From an uncultured Clostridia bacterium (GTDB lineage: Bacteria; Bacillota; Clostridia; Christensenellales; Borkfalkiaceae), in assembly GCA_947625555.1 (NCBI GenBank), contig CANQOT010000005.1:34511-98510 (forward strand): DNA of 64,000 nt. Direction: 5' to 3'. Both the position numbers and the translations under genes were made by a program. This document shows, piece by piece, positions 8,174 to 17,836 of the stretch. Numbering within the stretch: position 1 is the first letter of the stretch; each line of letters starts with the position of its first letter. The notes below the pieces were generated by a model. It was not told the DNA's origin. It did no database searches and saw nothing but the letters and a program-made list of their open reading frames with translations.

Positions 8174-9026
8174 GGATAAAGATCCCTCCTGCGCCGCACG
8201 GGAGCGGAATGCCCTCCTCCGTCGGAAGGCCGACCTCGTACGCCTCGATCTTGCCCCGCCGCCCTTTGAGGCACAGCGAGAGGATATTGGACAGCACGGT
8301 GGGTTGCAGACCCGTCGTGTAGCTGTTGATGAGAAAGAAGAGCGGATCGTCGGAGAGGAGCTCCGCGCAGAGCGAGACGAAGGGAAAGAGCTCGGTCTCG
8401 ATCTTCCACATCTCCCCGCCGGGCCCGCGGCCGTAGGAGGGCGGATCCATCACGATGGCATCGTAGCGGTTGCCCCGCCGAAGTTCGCGGAGGACGAACT
8501 TCTTGCAGTCGTCCACGATATAGCGGATGCCGCCCGCGATGCCCGAAAGGCGCGCATTTTCGCCCGCGCGCTCCACCATGCCCTTGGCGGCGTCGACATG
8601 CACGACCTCCGCGCCCGCCTTGGCGAGGGCGACCGTCGCCCCGCCCGTATAGGCGAAGAGGTTGAGCACCTTCACGGGGCGGCCCGCCCCCTTGACGAGG
8701 GAGACGGTTTTCTCCCAATTTACGGCCTGCTCGGGGAAGAGCCCCGTATGTTTGAACCCCATGGGCCTTATTTTGAAGGTGAGATCGCGATAGGAGATGT
8801 TCCAACTTTCGGGAAGGGGCTTTTTGTATTCCCAGCTTCCCCCGCCCTTTTCGCTCCTGTGATAGACGGCGGAGAGCCCCGGATAGCCTTCGAGATCGCG
8901 CTGCGCCTTCCAGATGACCTGCGGATCGGGGCGGAGAAGAAGAAATTCCCCCCACCGCTCGAGCTTGTAACCGTCGCCCGTCGCGAGCACGGCGAAGTCC
9001 TTCCATCCATCCGCAAGTTTCATCAT
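8166..9026 (-). CDS. Class I SAM-dependent methyltransferase, RlmI/COG1092-like
   Basis: Predicted 286-residue methyltransferase, probably acting on rRNA. Motif I reads VLNLFAYTGGATVALA, motif II has VVHVDAAKGMVERA, and motif IV reads IVMDPPSYGRGPGGEMWKIE, the DPPxFGRG pattern of COG1092 enzymes. No PUA domain is present, unlike RlmI of E. coli. The ORF track extends it to 9407, but those residues are antisense to the GH51-like gene. Adjacent ATGs at 9026 and 9023 are possible starts; neither has a Shine-Dalgarno site, and the promoter places +1 almost on the first ATG. The downstream gene is a pseudouridine synthase. Confidence 0.88.
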   Translation of the reverse strand: MMKLADGWKDFAVLATGDGYKLERWGEFLLLRPDPQVIWKAQRDLEGYPGLSAVYHRSEKGGGSWEYKKPLPESWNISYRDLTFKIRPMGFKHTGLFPEQAVNWEKTVSLVKGAGRPVKVLNLFAYTGGATVALAKAGAEVVHVDAAKGMVERAGENARLSGIAGGIRYIVDDCKKFVLRELRRGNRYDAIVMDPPSYGRGPGGEMWKIETELFPFVSLCAELLSDDPLFFLINSYTTGLQPTVLSNILSLCLKGRRGKIEAYEVGLPTEEGIPLPCGAGGIFIHE

Positions 9027-9033
9027 GTGTTCT

Positions 9034-9062
9034 ATTATAATAGAACGCGCGCGCTTTGTAAA
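9034..9062 (-). promoter_or_regulatory. Promoter predicting a leaderless mRNA, within an 18-bp palindrome
   Basis: -35 TTTACA (9057-9062), 17-base spacer, -10 TATAAT (9034-9039). The expected start point is 9027, one base before the ATG at 9026. The perfect palindrome GTTCTATTATAATAGAAC (9029-9046) contains the -10 box. Confidence 0.7.
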
Positions 9063-9101
9063 GCAAAACGCGCGCCCGACGGAAAAATTTTCCCGTAGGA
9101 T

Positions 9102-9130
9102 AGAAAACGCCCGCCGCAATGCGGCGGGCG
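9102..9130 (-). terminator. Terminator of the GH51-like gene
   Basis: Perfect ten-base stem CGCCCGCCGC / GCGGCGGGCG with a three-base loop, followed on the minus strand by TTTTCT. It lies 20 bases after the stop at 9151. Confidence 0.82.
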
Positions 9131-9150
9131 GAACAAGCCTATGTGTACGT

Positions 9151-10926
9151 TTATTTGCGGAATACGAGCACGCTGAAACTGTGCGGCGGGAGGAGCGCGG
9201 AACGGGGGGCGGCGGGGGCGATATCGCGGGCACACACCCTCTCGGGCTCCCCTTCGCAGTTGAAGGCACCCGTCTCCCCCTCCATGCGGATGATACGGGT
9301 GAGCATGCCGAACTCAAAATCCCCCTCGATCTCGGCCTGTACGCTCTCCGCCGAGGTGTTGACGAGTTTGACGAAGGTGAAGCCTTCGCGCTCGGATGCG
9401 GCGGCAACGACCTCTTCGTTCTCCGTTTGGATCTGCACGATTAGCTCGCCCGTATAGAGGCTGAACAGCTTCTGCACATAGTAGCTCGGCGAACCGAATG
9501 AGGCGCTCCCGTCGAACCAGATGAGGGCGGGCGTGCGCTGCGCATAGCCGATGCGTGCAAAGAGCGGCGCGAAGCTCTTGAAGGGTACCATGTCCGCATG
9601 GCGTTCCAAGGACGTCAGACATGCTGCCTCCGCAAGCGCTCCCTCCCATGTGCCCGAAGCGGGCGTCCGGTCTCCCATTTTCGAGGAGGCGGAAAGTTCG
9701 AGGAAGGTCTTTTCGGAGGGGATTTGCAAAGCGGACGGGAGCTTTTCGGGGGGAAGGGAAAGGCGTTCCCACGCAAGATCCCCCTCTTTGCCGAAAAGGA
9801 TGAGTTTGACGGCGCTCGCCGCGCGGATGCGGGCAGCAAAGGCCGCCACGGTCTCGGGCGGTGCGCCGTCCTCCACGGCAAGGCACGTCACGTTGAAGGG
9901 GGCGGAGTGGCCGAGCTCGTCGCGCAAACTCCCCCACATCGTATCCTTATCGCCGTTTGCGAACTCGATGAGGTCGAGCGCATCCTGCACGCATGCCTCA
10001 AATTCGGGATCGCCCGCGGGCAGATCGGGGAGCATGACGGTGGGAACGGGCCGTGCGCCGAGGTATTCGGCAAGGCGGAAGCACTCGAAATAGCCGAGGC
10101 CGAGCGTCTGCCCGTAGTGCGCGTAGGGCGAGGTGAAGTTGTTTTCCTCCGTAGCGTCCTGCGCCGCCCAAGGGTTCCACGTCTGGCGGCGGCGTTCCCC
10201 GGGCCATACCGAATCCTTCCACGGATAGGGATTGAGGCTGCTGCCGGGGACATGCCCGCCCGCAAAGCGCAAAAACTTGGGCTTCATCTCTTTGAGGAGC
10301 TCCACGAGGTCGCGGCGGAACACCCCCAAAATGGCGTTTTCGGGGAGCATGGAGAAGTCGTTCGCATGTACCATGCCCGCCTTGCGGAGGGTAAAGACAA
10401 ATTCGCCCCCCTCCACATCCGCCGGGCTCTTGAACTTCACTTCGTAGTGCGTCCACTTGCCGTTGGGCTTGATCTTGACCTTTTTGACGGCCACGGGCGC
10501 GCCGTCCTTATAGACGCCCACGAAGGCGAGATCTTTATAATCGTAGGAGCGGACGAAGAACCTGACGCGGTATTCCGTCCCGCGGGAGAGCTTGATGCCG
10601 CCGAAGGCCCTGTTCTTCATGCCGACGCCGTCCACATCGGCGACGACGCGCATATAGTGCGGATTTTCGGCGAAGAGGGGGCGGTCGGTTTTGAGCTTCA
10701 AGGCGACGTCCGCGCCCGCGGGCCACGGCTCCCAGCCGTAGGCGCCGCCCGTGGAGAGGGAGATCCTTCCCCCTTCCGCCTTCACTTCCTTCGCCTCGAA
10801 ATTGCGGTTTTCGAGCATCTCGGCAAAAAGTCCGCCGTCAAAGGCGTAGTTGACGTCCTCGAGCGAGATACCGAAGCCGCTCTGCTTGGCGGGGATCATG
10901 CTGTTTTCGCTGATGAAAACTTTCAT
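9151..10926 (-). CDS. GH51-like alpha-L-arabinofuranosidase homologue, probably divergent or catalytically impaired
   Basis: Predicted 591 residues with no signal peptide, so cytoplasmic. The N-terminus GISLEDVNYAFDGGLFAEML and NRNFE matches GH51 enzymes that carry a CBM-like module (residues about 45-190). The barrel begins near FLRFAGGHVPGSS, where family members usually have RFPGG and then EG. After WGSLRDELGHSAPFNV, the family norm would be YIEIGNE with the acid/base Glu; here it reads CLAVEDGAPPE. The stretch to the nucleophile position is much shorter than usual. FLELSASS with Glu410 fits the nucleophile strand. The C-terminal part (SLERHADMV, APLFARIGY, GSPSYYVQKLFSLY) is well conserved. 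I infer a deletion or remodelling in the barrel. AAAGGAG lies five bases before the ATG. Confidence 0.78.
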   Translation of the reverse strand: MKVFISENSMIPAKQSGFGISLEDVNYAFDGGLFAEMLENRNFEAKEVKAEGGRISLSTGGAYGWEPWPAGADVALKLKTDRPLFAENPHYMRVVADVDGVGMKNRAFGGIKLSRGTEYRVRFFVRSYDYKDLAFVGVYKDGAPVAVKKVKIKPNGKWTHYEVKFKSPADVEGGEFVFTLRKAGMVHANDFSMLPENAILGVFRRDLVELLKEMKPKFLRFAGGHVPGSSLNPYPWKDSVWPGERRRQTWNPWAAQDATEENNFTSPYAHYGQTLGLGYFECFRLAEYLGARPVPTVMLPDLPAGDPEFEACVQDALDLIEFANGDKDTMWGSLRDELGHSAPFNVTCLAVEDGAPPETVAAFAARIRAASAVKLILFGKEGDLAWERLSLPPEKLPSALQIPSEKTFLELSASSKMGDRTPASGTWEGALAEAACLTSLERHADMVPFKSFAPLFARIGYAQRTPALIWFDGSASFGSPSYYVQKLFSLYTGELIVQIQTENEEVVAAASEREGFTFVKLVNTSAESVQAEIEGDFEFGMLTRIIRMEGETGAFNCEGEPERVCARDIAPAAPRSALLPPHSFSVLVFRK

Positions 10927-10945
10927 AAAAACTCCTTTGCCTGTT

Positions 10946-11007
10946 TCGCAAATTTCTTTTTATCAGAAGCCCCCTGCGGGGCAAAATAAGGGCAAAGAAA
11001 TTTGCGA
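10946..11007 (-). promoter_or_regulatory. Nested stem-loop in the leader of the GH51-like gene
   Basis: Perfect 14-base inverted repeat TCGCAAATTTCTTT / AAAGAAATTTGCGA, with a second GC hairpin inside (GCCCC-CTGC-GGGGC, 10969-10982). It sits about ten bases upstream of the ribosome site, so it may be a regulatory leader or an upstream terminator. Confidence 0.55.
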
Positions 11008-11354
11008 GGGGTTAAGTACCGACATCTCAAAGCCGCGTCGGCCGCTGCTTTGCTCTGTTCTCAAAGACATCAAGCGTGCGGTGGCTTGGCAAATGGGGAC
11101 GCCCACGGCGGAAATCAATTCCGCCTAAGGCAACTCATTGGAAGCAAGGGCGCCTTTCGGGGTGAGGGCTGCGTATTGGAGGATTCTCCCGCCCAGAAGC
11201 CGCGATCGGGGCGGAAGGTTTACCCGTTACCGTAAAACGCGGAGAAGCAAGCAAGACAAGGAGAAGGAGCATTTCCGCAGGGAGCGTACTTTTGCGTACG
11301 TGACCAAGGAAAGCGCACCTTCGACAAAGTATTGCGTAGCTTATACGCGTTTCG
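11008..11354. other. Non-coding stretch with several hairpins, possible decayed repeat or structured RNA
   Basis: No credible coding sequence. It contains hairpin-forming units: GGCGGAA-TTCCGCC (near 11106-11126), CCGCCC...GGGCGG (near 11190-11213), CGTAC-GTACG (near 11286-11300) and nested GTAGC...GCTAC (near 11336-11358). A 22-base segment at 11195-11216 recurs with one mismatch at 34754-34775. Its nature is not known. Confidence 0.5.
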
Positions 11355-13043
11355 CTACTCTATGGAATGCGCGATGTAGGTGATATGGTCCGCCGCCCTC
11401 TCCAAATTCCCGACGAGACTGATGAACACGCTCGAATTTTGCGGCTGGCACTTGCCCTCGTTGAGGCGCTTGATGTGCCTGTCCAAGAGGTCCTTCCGCT
11501 CCCTGTCGATCTCGTCTTCAAGGCGGTCCACCGCGCCGAGCGCATTCCTGTCCCGCGAGAGGAAGGCGGCGAGGGAGAGCGTATAGAGGTTCCTCACATT
11601 CTCGAACATCACGCGGATGAGGCCGAGAAATTCATCCGAGAACACGAGCCCGTCGTCCACATAGTGGCGGGTATATTTGGTGAGGTTATCGGCGAGCTCG
11701 CCGATACGCATGATATCGCTGAATACATAGTGCAGGGTCGAGACCGTCTTTTCCTCCTCGATGACGAGGGGGGATGCCGAAAGTCTCACGAGATAGGCGC
11801 TCCCGACCTTGTTGGCGGCCGCGAGCGCGCGGTTGTGTTCCTGCACCTTTTCGGCTGCGCCCGTATCCTTCGCCATGAAGCCCGTAAAGGAGATATCGAG
11901 GGTATCCATGGCATAGGCGAGCATCTTGCCCGTCTCCTGATAGAGATAGTCGAGGGCGACGGAGGGCTGGCGCAAAAGCCTTTCGTCGGGCTCCGAGATG
12001 AGTTCGGCCACGGGCGGCTGCGTCCCCTCTTTGCGGACGCGCACAATGTGTTCGGCGAGCCAGACAAAGCCCTTCACGAAGGGAAGGAAGAGGAGGGTGC
12101 TCGTGACGTTGAAGAGGGTATGGAAGAAGGCGATCTGCATGCCCGCCGCCATATCCGTCTCGCCGAGCGTCATCGACCCCGCGGGGAAGATGCCCGCGAG
12201 CACGGTATCGGCAAAGCCCTTCCAACAGACGAGGACGATCATGAAGATGATCGCGCCGAAGAGGTTGAACATAAAGTGGACGAGCGCCGCCCGCTTCGCA
12301 TTGGGCGTGGCCCCGAGCGAGGAGATGAGCGCCGTGACGCAGGTGCCGATGTTCGAGCCGATGATGATGTAGAGGGCCGCGTTCCCGCCCCCGCCGATCG
12401 TAAGGCCCGAGGTCGCCATCGTGAGGATGATGGCGTTGACGGCCGTCGAGGACTGCACGAGCGCGGTGATCGCGATGCCGAGAAGGAGCAGCAGCGCGGG
12501 ATTTTTGATGGCGGTGAGCACGCCCGAGATGGCCGCGTATTCGGCCGTCCCCTTCTCGAAAGAGAGGGCGCCCGACATAAATTTGAGGCCCACGAAGATG
12601 AGCCCGAAGGAGGCGATAACGAGCCCCGCCGTGACGACCTTCTCCTTCTTCGAGAACATCGTCATGAGGATGCCGACGGCGGCGAGCCCCAAAAAGAGGA
12701 CGGTGATATCCGAGCCCCCGATGGCGATGACCCATGCGTTGAGCGTCGTCCCGATATTGGCGCCCATGATGATGGAAGTCGCCTGAAAGAGCGTCATGAT
12801 GCCCGCGTTGACGAGGCCCACGACCATAACGGTAGTGAAGGCCGAACTCTGCCCGAGCACGGTGACGGCGGCGCCGATCCCGACGCCCGCAAAGCGGCTC
12901 TTCGCCGTCCTTGAAAGCATCTTGCGGAGCCTGCCGTGCGCGATCTTCGTCATATTTTCGGAGAGGATCTTCATGCCGACGAGGAAGGTACCCATGCCTC
13001 CCAAGATCTGCATGACGATCTTAACGATGTCCCATGCTCCCAT
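11355..13043 (-). CDS. Na+/phosphate cotransporter family protein with PhoU-like C-terminal domain
   Basis: Predicted 562-residue membrane protein of the Na/Pi cotransporter II family. The two inverted repeats are visible: VLGQSSAFTTVMVVG followed by GANIGTTLN, and ALVQSSTAVNAIIL followed by GSNIGTCVTA. The QSS motifs are the hallmark of the family. Eight or more hydrophobic segments lie in residues 1-315. From about residue 340 onward the sequence is soluble and helical with PhoU-like spacing (EPDERLLRQPSVALDYLYQETGKM, RDRNALGAVDRLEDEIDRER). Role: phosphate uptake or homeostasis. It appears to be a single gene; AAAGGAT lies before the ATG, and two TATAAT-like boxes lie 35-70 bases upstream. 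Confidence 0.93.
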   Translation of the reverse strand: MGAWDIVKIVMQILGGMGTFLVGMKILSENMTKIAHGRLRKMLSRTAKSRFAGVGIGAAVTVLGQSSAFTTVMVVGLVNAGIMTLFQATSIIMGANIGTTLNAWVIAIGGSDITVLFLGLAAVGILMTMFSKKEKVVTAGLVIASFGLIFVGLKFMSGALSFEKGTAEYAAISGVLTAIKNPALLLLLGIAITALVQSSTAVNAIILTMATSGLTIGGGGNAALYIIIGSNIGTCVTALISSLGATPNAKRAALVHFMFNLFGAIIFMIVLVCWKGFADTVLAGIFPAGSMTLGETDMAAGMQIAFFHTLFNVTSTLLFLPFVKGFVWLAEHIVRVRKEGTQPPVAELISEPDERLLRQPSVALDYLYQETGKMLAYAMDTLDISFTGFMAKDTGAAEKVQEHNRALAAANKVGSAYLVRLSASPLVIEEEKTVSTLHYVFSDIMRIGELADNLTKYTRHYVDDGLVFSDEFLGLIRVMFENVRNLYTLSLAAFLSRDRNALGAVDRLEDEIDRERKDLLDRHIKRLNEGKCQPQNSSVFISLVGNLERAADHITYIAHSIE

Positions 13044-13178
13044 GTTGCGATCCTTTGCGCGGAAAACGCTCTATCCTCATTATAAATTGCAAACAAGAAC
13101 ATTATAACAGGAAAAAGCGGCCTTTGTCACGCATTTTTCGCACATTGGGGAAAATTTTGCCGCCGCAGGAAAAGATAA

Positions 13179-13206
13179 GGGGCGCGCCGCATAGGCGGCG
13201 CACCCC
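13179..13206 (-). terminator. Terminator of the topoisomerase operon
   Basis: Stem GGGGTGCGCCGC / GCGGCGCGCCCC with a four-base loop, followed on the minus strand by TTATCTTTT. It lies 15 bases after the A-subunit stop. Confidence 0.8.
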
Positions 13207-13221
13207 TCGGGTCCCCTTTTA

Positions 13222-15657
13222 TCAGTCGTCGACGGTGCGGTATTTCATGGCGAAAACTTCCTTCGCCTGCCACGTGATGCCCTTCAAGGGCCTGCCCCGC
13301 GTATTGGTCGCGTCGATGGGCACATCTTCGGTACAGATCTCGGACATGGTACCGTCGTCCGTCGTCACGGCGAGCATATAGGGCACCGTCACATAGTCGG
13401 CAAAGAGTACGCTCTCCCCTTTGAGCGAGGCGATCTGGACGCCCTTCCTGTAACGGGCGAGCGGATCGATCTGCGCCGCGATGACGCGCTTCCACCTGCC
13501 GCCCGTGACGGCCACGACGATCTCGCCCTCGCCGTCGATCTGCGCGGCAAAGATGACTTCGTCGCCGTCGCCGAGGTTCATGCCCTTCACGCCTCCCGCG
13601 ACGCGCCCCTGCATGGGGATATCGTCCTTCTTGGCGTTGAGGCACATGCCGCCCTTCGTGACGAAGAACACGGTGACGCCCTCTTCCTCGGAATCGTCCT
13701 CGACATTTACGACGGCATCGCCCTCGTTGAGGCGGATGGCCTGGAAGAAGTTCTTCGAGAGGTTGTATTCGCTCCACGCCGTCTTTTTAAGCATGCCCTG
13801 CCGCGTGATGAAGAGCAAATTCCCCTCGGAAGCGGCTTTGAGGACGGCGACGGGCTTTTCGCCCTTTTCGGCGTCGTCGAAGAGGTCGGAGAGCGCATAG
13901 CCCGTCTCCGTGAACTTCTTCGCGCAATCCATGCCGAAGATGCGGAAGCAGTTGCCGCGGTCGGAGAAGATGACGGCGAGTTCGTCCGACATCATCTTTG
14001 CGCTCTTGACGGCGACGGCATTCTTGCGGGTATTGGGCCCCACCGCCTTGTTCGCCGCCGCGAAGTTCTTCTCGGTGACGCACTTCACCTTGCCGTCCGC
14101 CGTGATCATGAAGATGCTCGCAACGCCGGGCTCGCGGATATCCGTGCGCTCGACGTCGGCCTCCGTCTCGCTCTCGGCAAGGGTGGACTTCCGCGGGGTA
14201 CGGTATTTCTTTTTGATCTCCAAGAGCTCGTCCCGCACCACTTGCAGTTGCAATTTGTTGCTGTTGACGATGGCGGTGAGCTTTTCGATGAGCGCCATCA
14301 AGGCTTTGAGTTCCTCTTCGAGCTTGAACACTTCGAGCTTGGTGAGGCGGGCGAGACGGAGGTCGAGGATGGCCTGCGCCTGCCGTTCGGAGAGGTCGAA
14401 GCGGGCACGCAGTTTGTCGCGGGCGTCCGCCGTGGAATCGGCCCCCTTGATGATCTTAATGACCTCGTCGATGTTGCGCACCGCGATGATGAGGCCCTCC
14501 AAAATATGGCAGCGCTCCTTGGCTTGGTTGAGGTCGAAGCGGGTGCGGCGCAAAATGACGTCGCGCTGGAAATCGACATAGTGGCGAATGATATCCAAAA
14601 GCCCCATGAGCATGGGTTTTCCGCCCGCGATCGCCACCATATTGATGCCGAAGGTCACTTCGAGGTCGGTGTATTTATAGAGCGTTTTCATGAGCTTGGG
14701 GATATCGGTATCCCCCCGCACTTCGACGACGGCGCGCATGCCGACGCGGTCGCTCTCGTCGGTGACGCGCAAGACGCCCGCGAGCTCCGTCTTTTTCTCC
14801 TCGCGCAGTTCCGCGATCTTGCGAAGCAGTGCGGACTTGTTCACCTGATAGGGAAGCTCGGTGATGACGATGAGCTTTTTATCCGCCTCCCCCGCTTCCA
14901 CGCGGATCTTGGCGCGCAAAGTTATGCGCCCCTTGCCCGTCTTATAGGCCTGCGTGAGTTCGTTGGCGATGATGTACCCGCCCGTGGGGAAGTCGGGTGC
15001 GGGGATGTGCTTCATCATCCCCTCGAGGGTGATGCGGGGATTGTCGATGTAAGCGACGACGCCGTCGATGGCTTCGCCCAAATTGTGGGGCGGGATATTG
15101 GTCGCAAGCCCCACCGCGATGCCCGATGCCCCGTTCACGAGGAGATTGGGGAAGCGCCCGGGGAGCATATCGGGCTCCTTCAAGGAATCGTCGAAGTTGA
15201 GCGAGAAGGGAACGGTGTTTTTCTCGATATCGCGCAGAAGTTCGAGCGCGATGGGTTCGAGGCGCGCCTCGGTATAGCGCATCGCGGCCGCGGGGTCGCC
15301 GTCCACCGAGCCGAAATTGCCGTGCCCGTTGACGAGCGTCTTGCCCATGTTGAAGTCCTGCGCCATGCGCACCATGGCGTCGTAGACCGAGCTGTCCCCG
15401 TGGGGATGATACTTGCCCATGCAGTCGCCGACGATGCGCGCCGACTTCTTGTGCGGCTTGTCGGGCGTGAGCCCCATCTCGGACATGGTATAGAGGATAC
15501 GCCTCTGGACGGGCTTCAAGCCGTCCTCCACGCGGGGAAGGGCCCTATCCAGAATGACGAACTCCGCATAGGGGAGCATGGACTTGGGGAGCACCTCTTC
15601 GAGCGGGGTCACAAAGAGGTTGCCCGTAGGTTCGATTTTCTGTTCAGGCTTCTTCAT
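13222..15657 (-). CDS. Type IIA DNA topoisomerase subunit A (GyrA/ParC family)
   Basis: DNA cleavage and rejoining subunit, 811 residues. The catalytic Tyr128 lies in [11 protein letters not shown]. The quinolone-pocket helix reads [12 protein letters not shown], with Ser89 and Asp93 at the positions of E. coli GyrA Ser83 and Asp87, so no classical resistance change is seen. The coiled-coil arm ends with [17 protein letters not shown]. The C-terminal beta-pinwheel has a degenerate GyrA-box-like [11 protein letters not shown] instead of the canonical QRRGGKG. That, and its distance from any dnaA/recF context, leave gyrase versus topoisomerase IV open; I lean to topo IV or a gyrase-like paralogue. 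It overlaps the B-subunit gene by 14 bases, so the pair is translationally coupled. Confidence 0.93.
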   Translation of the reverse strand: MKKPEQKIEPTGNLFVTPLEEVLPKSMLPYAEFVILDRALPRVEDGLKPVQRRILYTMSEMGLTPDKPHKKSARIVGDCMGKYHPHGDSSVYDAMVRMAQDFNMGKTLVNGHGNFGSVDGDPAAAMRYTEARLEPIALELLRDIEKNTVPFSLNFDDSLKEPDMLPGRFPNLLVNGASGIAVGLATNIPPHNLGEAIDGVVAYIDNPRITLEGMMKHIPAPDFPTGGYIIANELTQAYKTGKGRITLRAKIRVEAGEADKKLIVITELPYQVNKSALLRKIAELREEKKTELAGVLRVTDESDRVGMRAVVEVRGDTDIPKLMKTLYKYTDLEVTFGINMVAIAGGKPMLMGLLDIIRHYVDFQRDVILRRTRFDLNQAKERCHILEGLIIAVRNIDEVIKIIKGADSTADARDKLRARFDLSERQAQAILDLRLARLTKLEVFKLEEELKALMALIEKLTAIVNSNKLQLQVVRDELLEIKKKYRTPRKSTLAESETEADVERTDIREPGVASIFMITADGKVKCVTEKNFAAANKAVGPNTRKNAVAVKSAKMMSDELAVIFSDRGNCFRIFGMDCAKKFTETGYALSDLFDDAEKGEKPVAVLKAASEGNLLFITRQGMLKKTAWSEYNLSKNFFQAIRLNEGDAVVNVEDDSEEEGVTVFFVTKGGMCLNAKKDDIPMQGRVAGGVKGMNLGDGDEVIFAAQIDGEGEIVVAVTGGRWKRVIAAQIDPLARYRKGVQIASLKGESVLFADYVTVPYMLAVTTDDGTMSEICTEDVPIDATNTRGRPLKGITWQAKEVFAMKYRTVDD

Positions 15658-17710
15658 TGCCGCCCTCCTTCTTGAGCTTTACGCGCTCCATAAAGGTATC
15701 CTGTTTGTTGAAGTTTGCGTTGCGGGCGAGGAATTCCTTTCTGCCCTCGACGCGGTCGCCCATGAGCGTCGTGATCATGTTCTCGGCGGCGACGGCGTCC
15801 TCCAAAGTCACCTGCGTCAGATTGCGCCGCGCGGGGTCCAGCGTCGTCGTCCAGAGCTGTTCGGCGCTCATCTCGCCGAGCCCCTTATAGCGCTGAATGA
15901 GGTACCCCCTCCCCACTTTATCGATCTTTTCCTGCAATTCGTTGTCGTCGTAGGCGTATTCCTCGATGTTGCCGTTTTGTTTATACACCTTGTAGAGCGG
16001 CGGCATGCCGATGTAGACGTGCCCCGCCGAGACGAGCGGGCGCATATAGCGGAAGAAGAAGGTGAGCAGGATACATCGGATATGGAAGCCGTCTTGGTCG
16101 GCATCGGAGAGGATGATGACCTTGTGGTAGTTGAGTTTATCGAGGTTGAAGTCGCTCCCGATGCCCGCGCCGAGGGCCGAGATGATCGTCCTGATCTCCT
16201 CGTTGGCGAGGACTTGGTCGAGCCGCTTCTTTTCGACGTTCAGGGGCTTGCCGCGCAGGGGCAGGATGGATTGGAACTGCCGCACGCGGGCCTGTTTGGC
16301 GGTGCCGCCCGCCGAATCGCCCTCGACGATGAAGAGTTCGTTCTGTTCGGGTTTCTTGCCCGAGCATGCCGCAAGTTTGCCCACGAGCATGAGCCCGTCG
16401 ATGCTGTTTTTGGCGCGGGCGGTATCCTTGGCCTGCCGCGCCGCAATGCGCACGCGCGCCGCCCCCTGTGCCTTCTTGATAATCTCTTCGAACGCCCTCT
16501 TGAATTTGGGATCGGCGGCGAGCGTTTTGAGCCCCTCCACCGTGACGCTCTCGACGGGGGATTTTGCCTCGGGGTTGCCGAGCTTCGTCTTGGTCTGCCC
16601 CTCGAACTGTACGTTCTTCATCTTGATGGAGAGGACGGCGGTGAGCCCTTCGCGGAAGTCGTCGCCGAGGAAGTTGGGATCCTTGTCTTTGAGGAATTTA
16701 TTGTCCCGCGCGAAGTCGTTGAGCATGCGGGTGAGCCCGCCGCGGAAGCCGATCTCGTGGAAGCCGCCCTCGGGCGTCGGGATGTTGTTGACGAAGGAAA
16801 AGAGGCTCTCGGTAAACTCCGAAGTGTGCTGGATGGCGAACTCGACGAGGATGCCGTCGCGCTCCCCTTTATAATACAGGGGTTTGGAATAGAGCTTGTT
16901 CTTGCCGTCGTTCAAAAAGTTTGCAAAGTCGGAGATGCCGCCGTCGTAGCGGAAGGTGGTGCTGTAAGGCTGCGTCGCGCCCAAGAGGTCGAGCTGGACG
17001 TCCTCCTCCGCCTTATCGCCCTTCGCGGCGTCGTACTCGTTCTGCGTGATGCGCTCGTCGGTGAGCGTGATGGTGAGCCCGCGGTTCAGAAAGGCGAGCT
17101 CTTCGAGGCGGTGCTCGACGGTTTCGAGGGAGAAGTCCACCGTGGAGAAAACGGCGTCGTCGGGCATGAACTGCACGAAGGTGCCGTGGCGCTTGGTACG
17201 CTGTTTGGTGTTGACGAGCGGCCCCGTCGGCACGCCCGAGATGTATTTTTTCTTCGCGCTGTCGTAGTAGGAATGAAATTCCATCTCCCACGTCGTTCCC
17301 TCGCGCATGACGCGGACTTTGAGCCACTTCGAGAGGGCGTTGGTGACGGATGCGCCCACGCCGTGGAGGCCGCCCGAGAAGGAATAGTTGTGCTCGTCGA
17401 ACTTTCCGCCCGCATGGAGCTGGGTAAAGACGACCTGCACGCCCGAGACCTTGGTCTTGGGGTGGATGTCGGTCGGGATCCCGCGGCCGTTGTCCTCGAC
17501 GGAGACGCTGCCGTCCTTGTAGATGCGGACGTCGATCTTGTCCGCATAGCCGTTGGCGGCCTCGTCGATGGCGTTGTCGACGATCTCCCAAAGGATATGG
17601 TGGAGACCCTTGGGACCCGTCGACCCGATGTACATACCCGGGCGCAAGCGGACGGCATCCAATCCCTCCAATATGGTGATGTCGCTCGCGTCGTAGTGCC
17701 TGTTTTCCAT
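15644..17710 (-). CDS. Type IIA DNA topoisomerase subunit B (GyrB/ParE family)
   Basis: ATPase subunit, 688 residues, that forms the heterotetramer with the A subunit encoded next. The GHKL ATP site is visible in [25 protein letters not shown] and [12 protein letters not shown]. The TOPRIM domain has [16 protein letters not shown] and [13 protein letters not shown]; family members usually read DADVDG or DADTDG, so the Gln is a variation. The C-terminus keeps [21 protein letters not shown] and the closing [10 protein letters not shown]. The ATG at 17710 has GAGG six bases upstream. Its promoter faces the rubrerythrin promoter in a short divergent region. Gyrase versus topo IV cannot be settled by eye. 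Confidence 0.94.
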   Translation of the reverse strand: MENRHYDASDITILEGLDAVRLRPGMYIGSTGPKGLHHILWEIVDNAIDEAANGYADKIDVRIYKDGSVSVEDNGRGIPTDIHPKTKVSGVQVVFTQLHAGGKFDEHNYSFSGGLHGVGASVTNALSKWLKVRVMREGTTWEMEFHSYYDSAKKKYISGVPTGPLVNTKQRTKRHGTFVQFMPDDAVFSTVDFSLETVEHRLEELAFLNRGLTITLTDERITQNEYDAAKGDKAEEDVQLDLLGATQPYSTTFRYDGGISDFANFLNDGKNKLYSKPLYYKGERDGILVEFAIQHTSEFTESLFSFVNNIPTPEGGFHEIGFRGGLTRMLNDFARDNKFLKDKDPNFLGDDFREGLTAVLSIKMKNVQFEGQTKTKLGNPEAKSPVESVTVEGLKTLAADPKFKRAFEEIIKKAQGAARVRIAARQAKDTARAKNSIDGLMLVGKLAACSGKKPEQNELFIVEGDSAGGTAKQARVRQFQSILPLRGKPLNVEKKRLDQVLANEEIRTIISALGAGIGSDFNLDKLNYHKVIILSDADQDGFHIRCILLTFFFRYMRPLVSAGHVYIGMPPLYKVYKQNGNIEEYAYDDNELQEKIDKVGRGYLIQRYKGLGEMSAEQLWTTTLDPARRNLTQVTLEDAVAAENMITTLMGDRVEGRKEFLARNANFNKQDTFMERVKLKKEGGNEEA

Positions 17711-17768
17711 AGTTACCTCTTCATGTAAATATTTTCGGGAATGCCGCAGGCGGCGGCAAAATTCCGTA

Positions 17769-17797
17769 TTGACTTTTTCTTCCGTTTATGATATGCT
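17769..17797 (+). promoter_or_regulatory. Promoter of rubrerythrin
   Basis: -35 TTGACT (17769-17774), 17-base spacer, -10 TATGCT (17792-17797) preceded by TGA, an extended -10. Confidence 0.7.
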
Positions 17798-17804
17798 TCC
17801 CTAC

Positions 17805-17822
17805 GAGACAACGAATTGTCTC
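17805..17822. promoter_or_regulatory. Inverted repeat at the rubrerythrin start point
   Basis: GAGACAA-CGAA-TTGTCTC, a perfect seven-base repeat at the expected transcription start. It could be an operator for a redox regulator or a leader hairpin. It does not match the PerR box. Confidence 0.5.
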
Positions 17823-17836
17823 ACAAAGGAGATCGC

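Noticed and set aside
8166-9407. 413-residue version of the methyltransferase
   Set aside because: The extension is antisense to the GH51-like gene and crosses its terminator.
13222-17710. Quinolone-resistance substitutions in the topoisomerase pair
   Set aside because: Ser89 and Asp93 of the A subunit are the wild-type residues at the classical positions.
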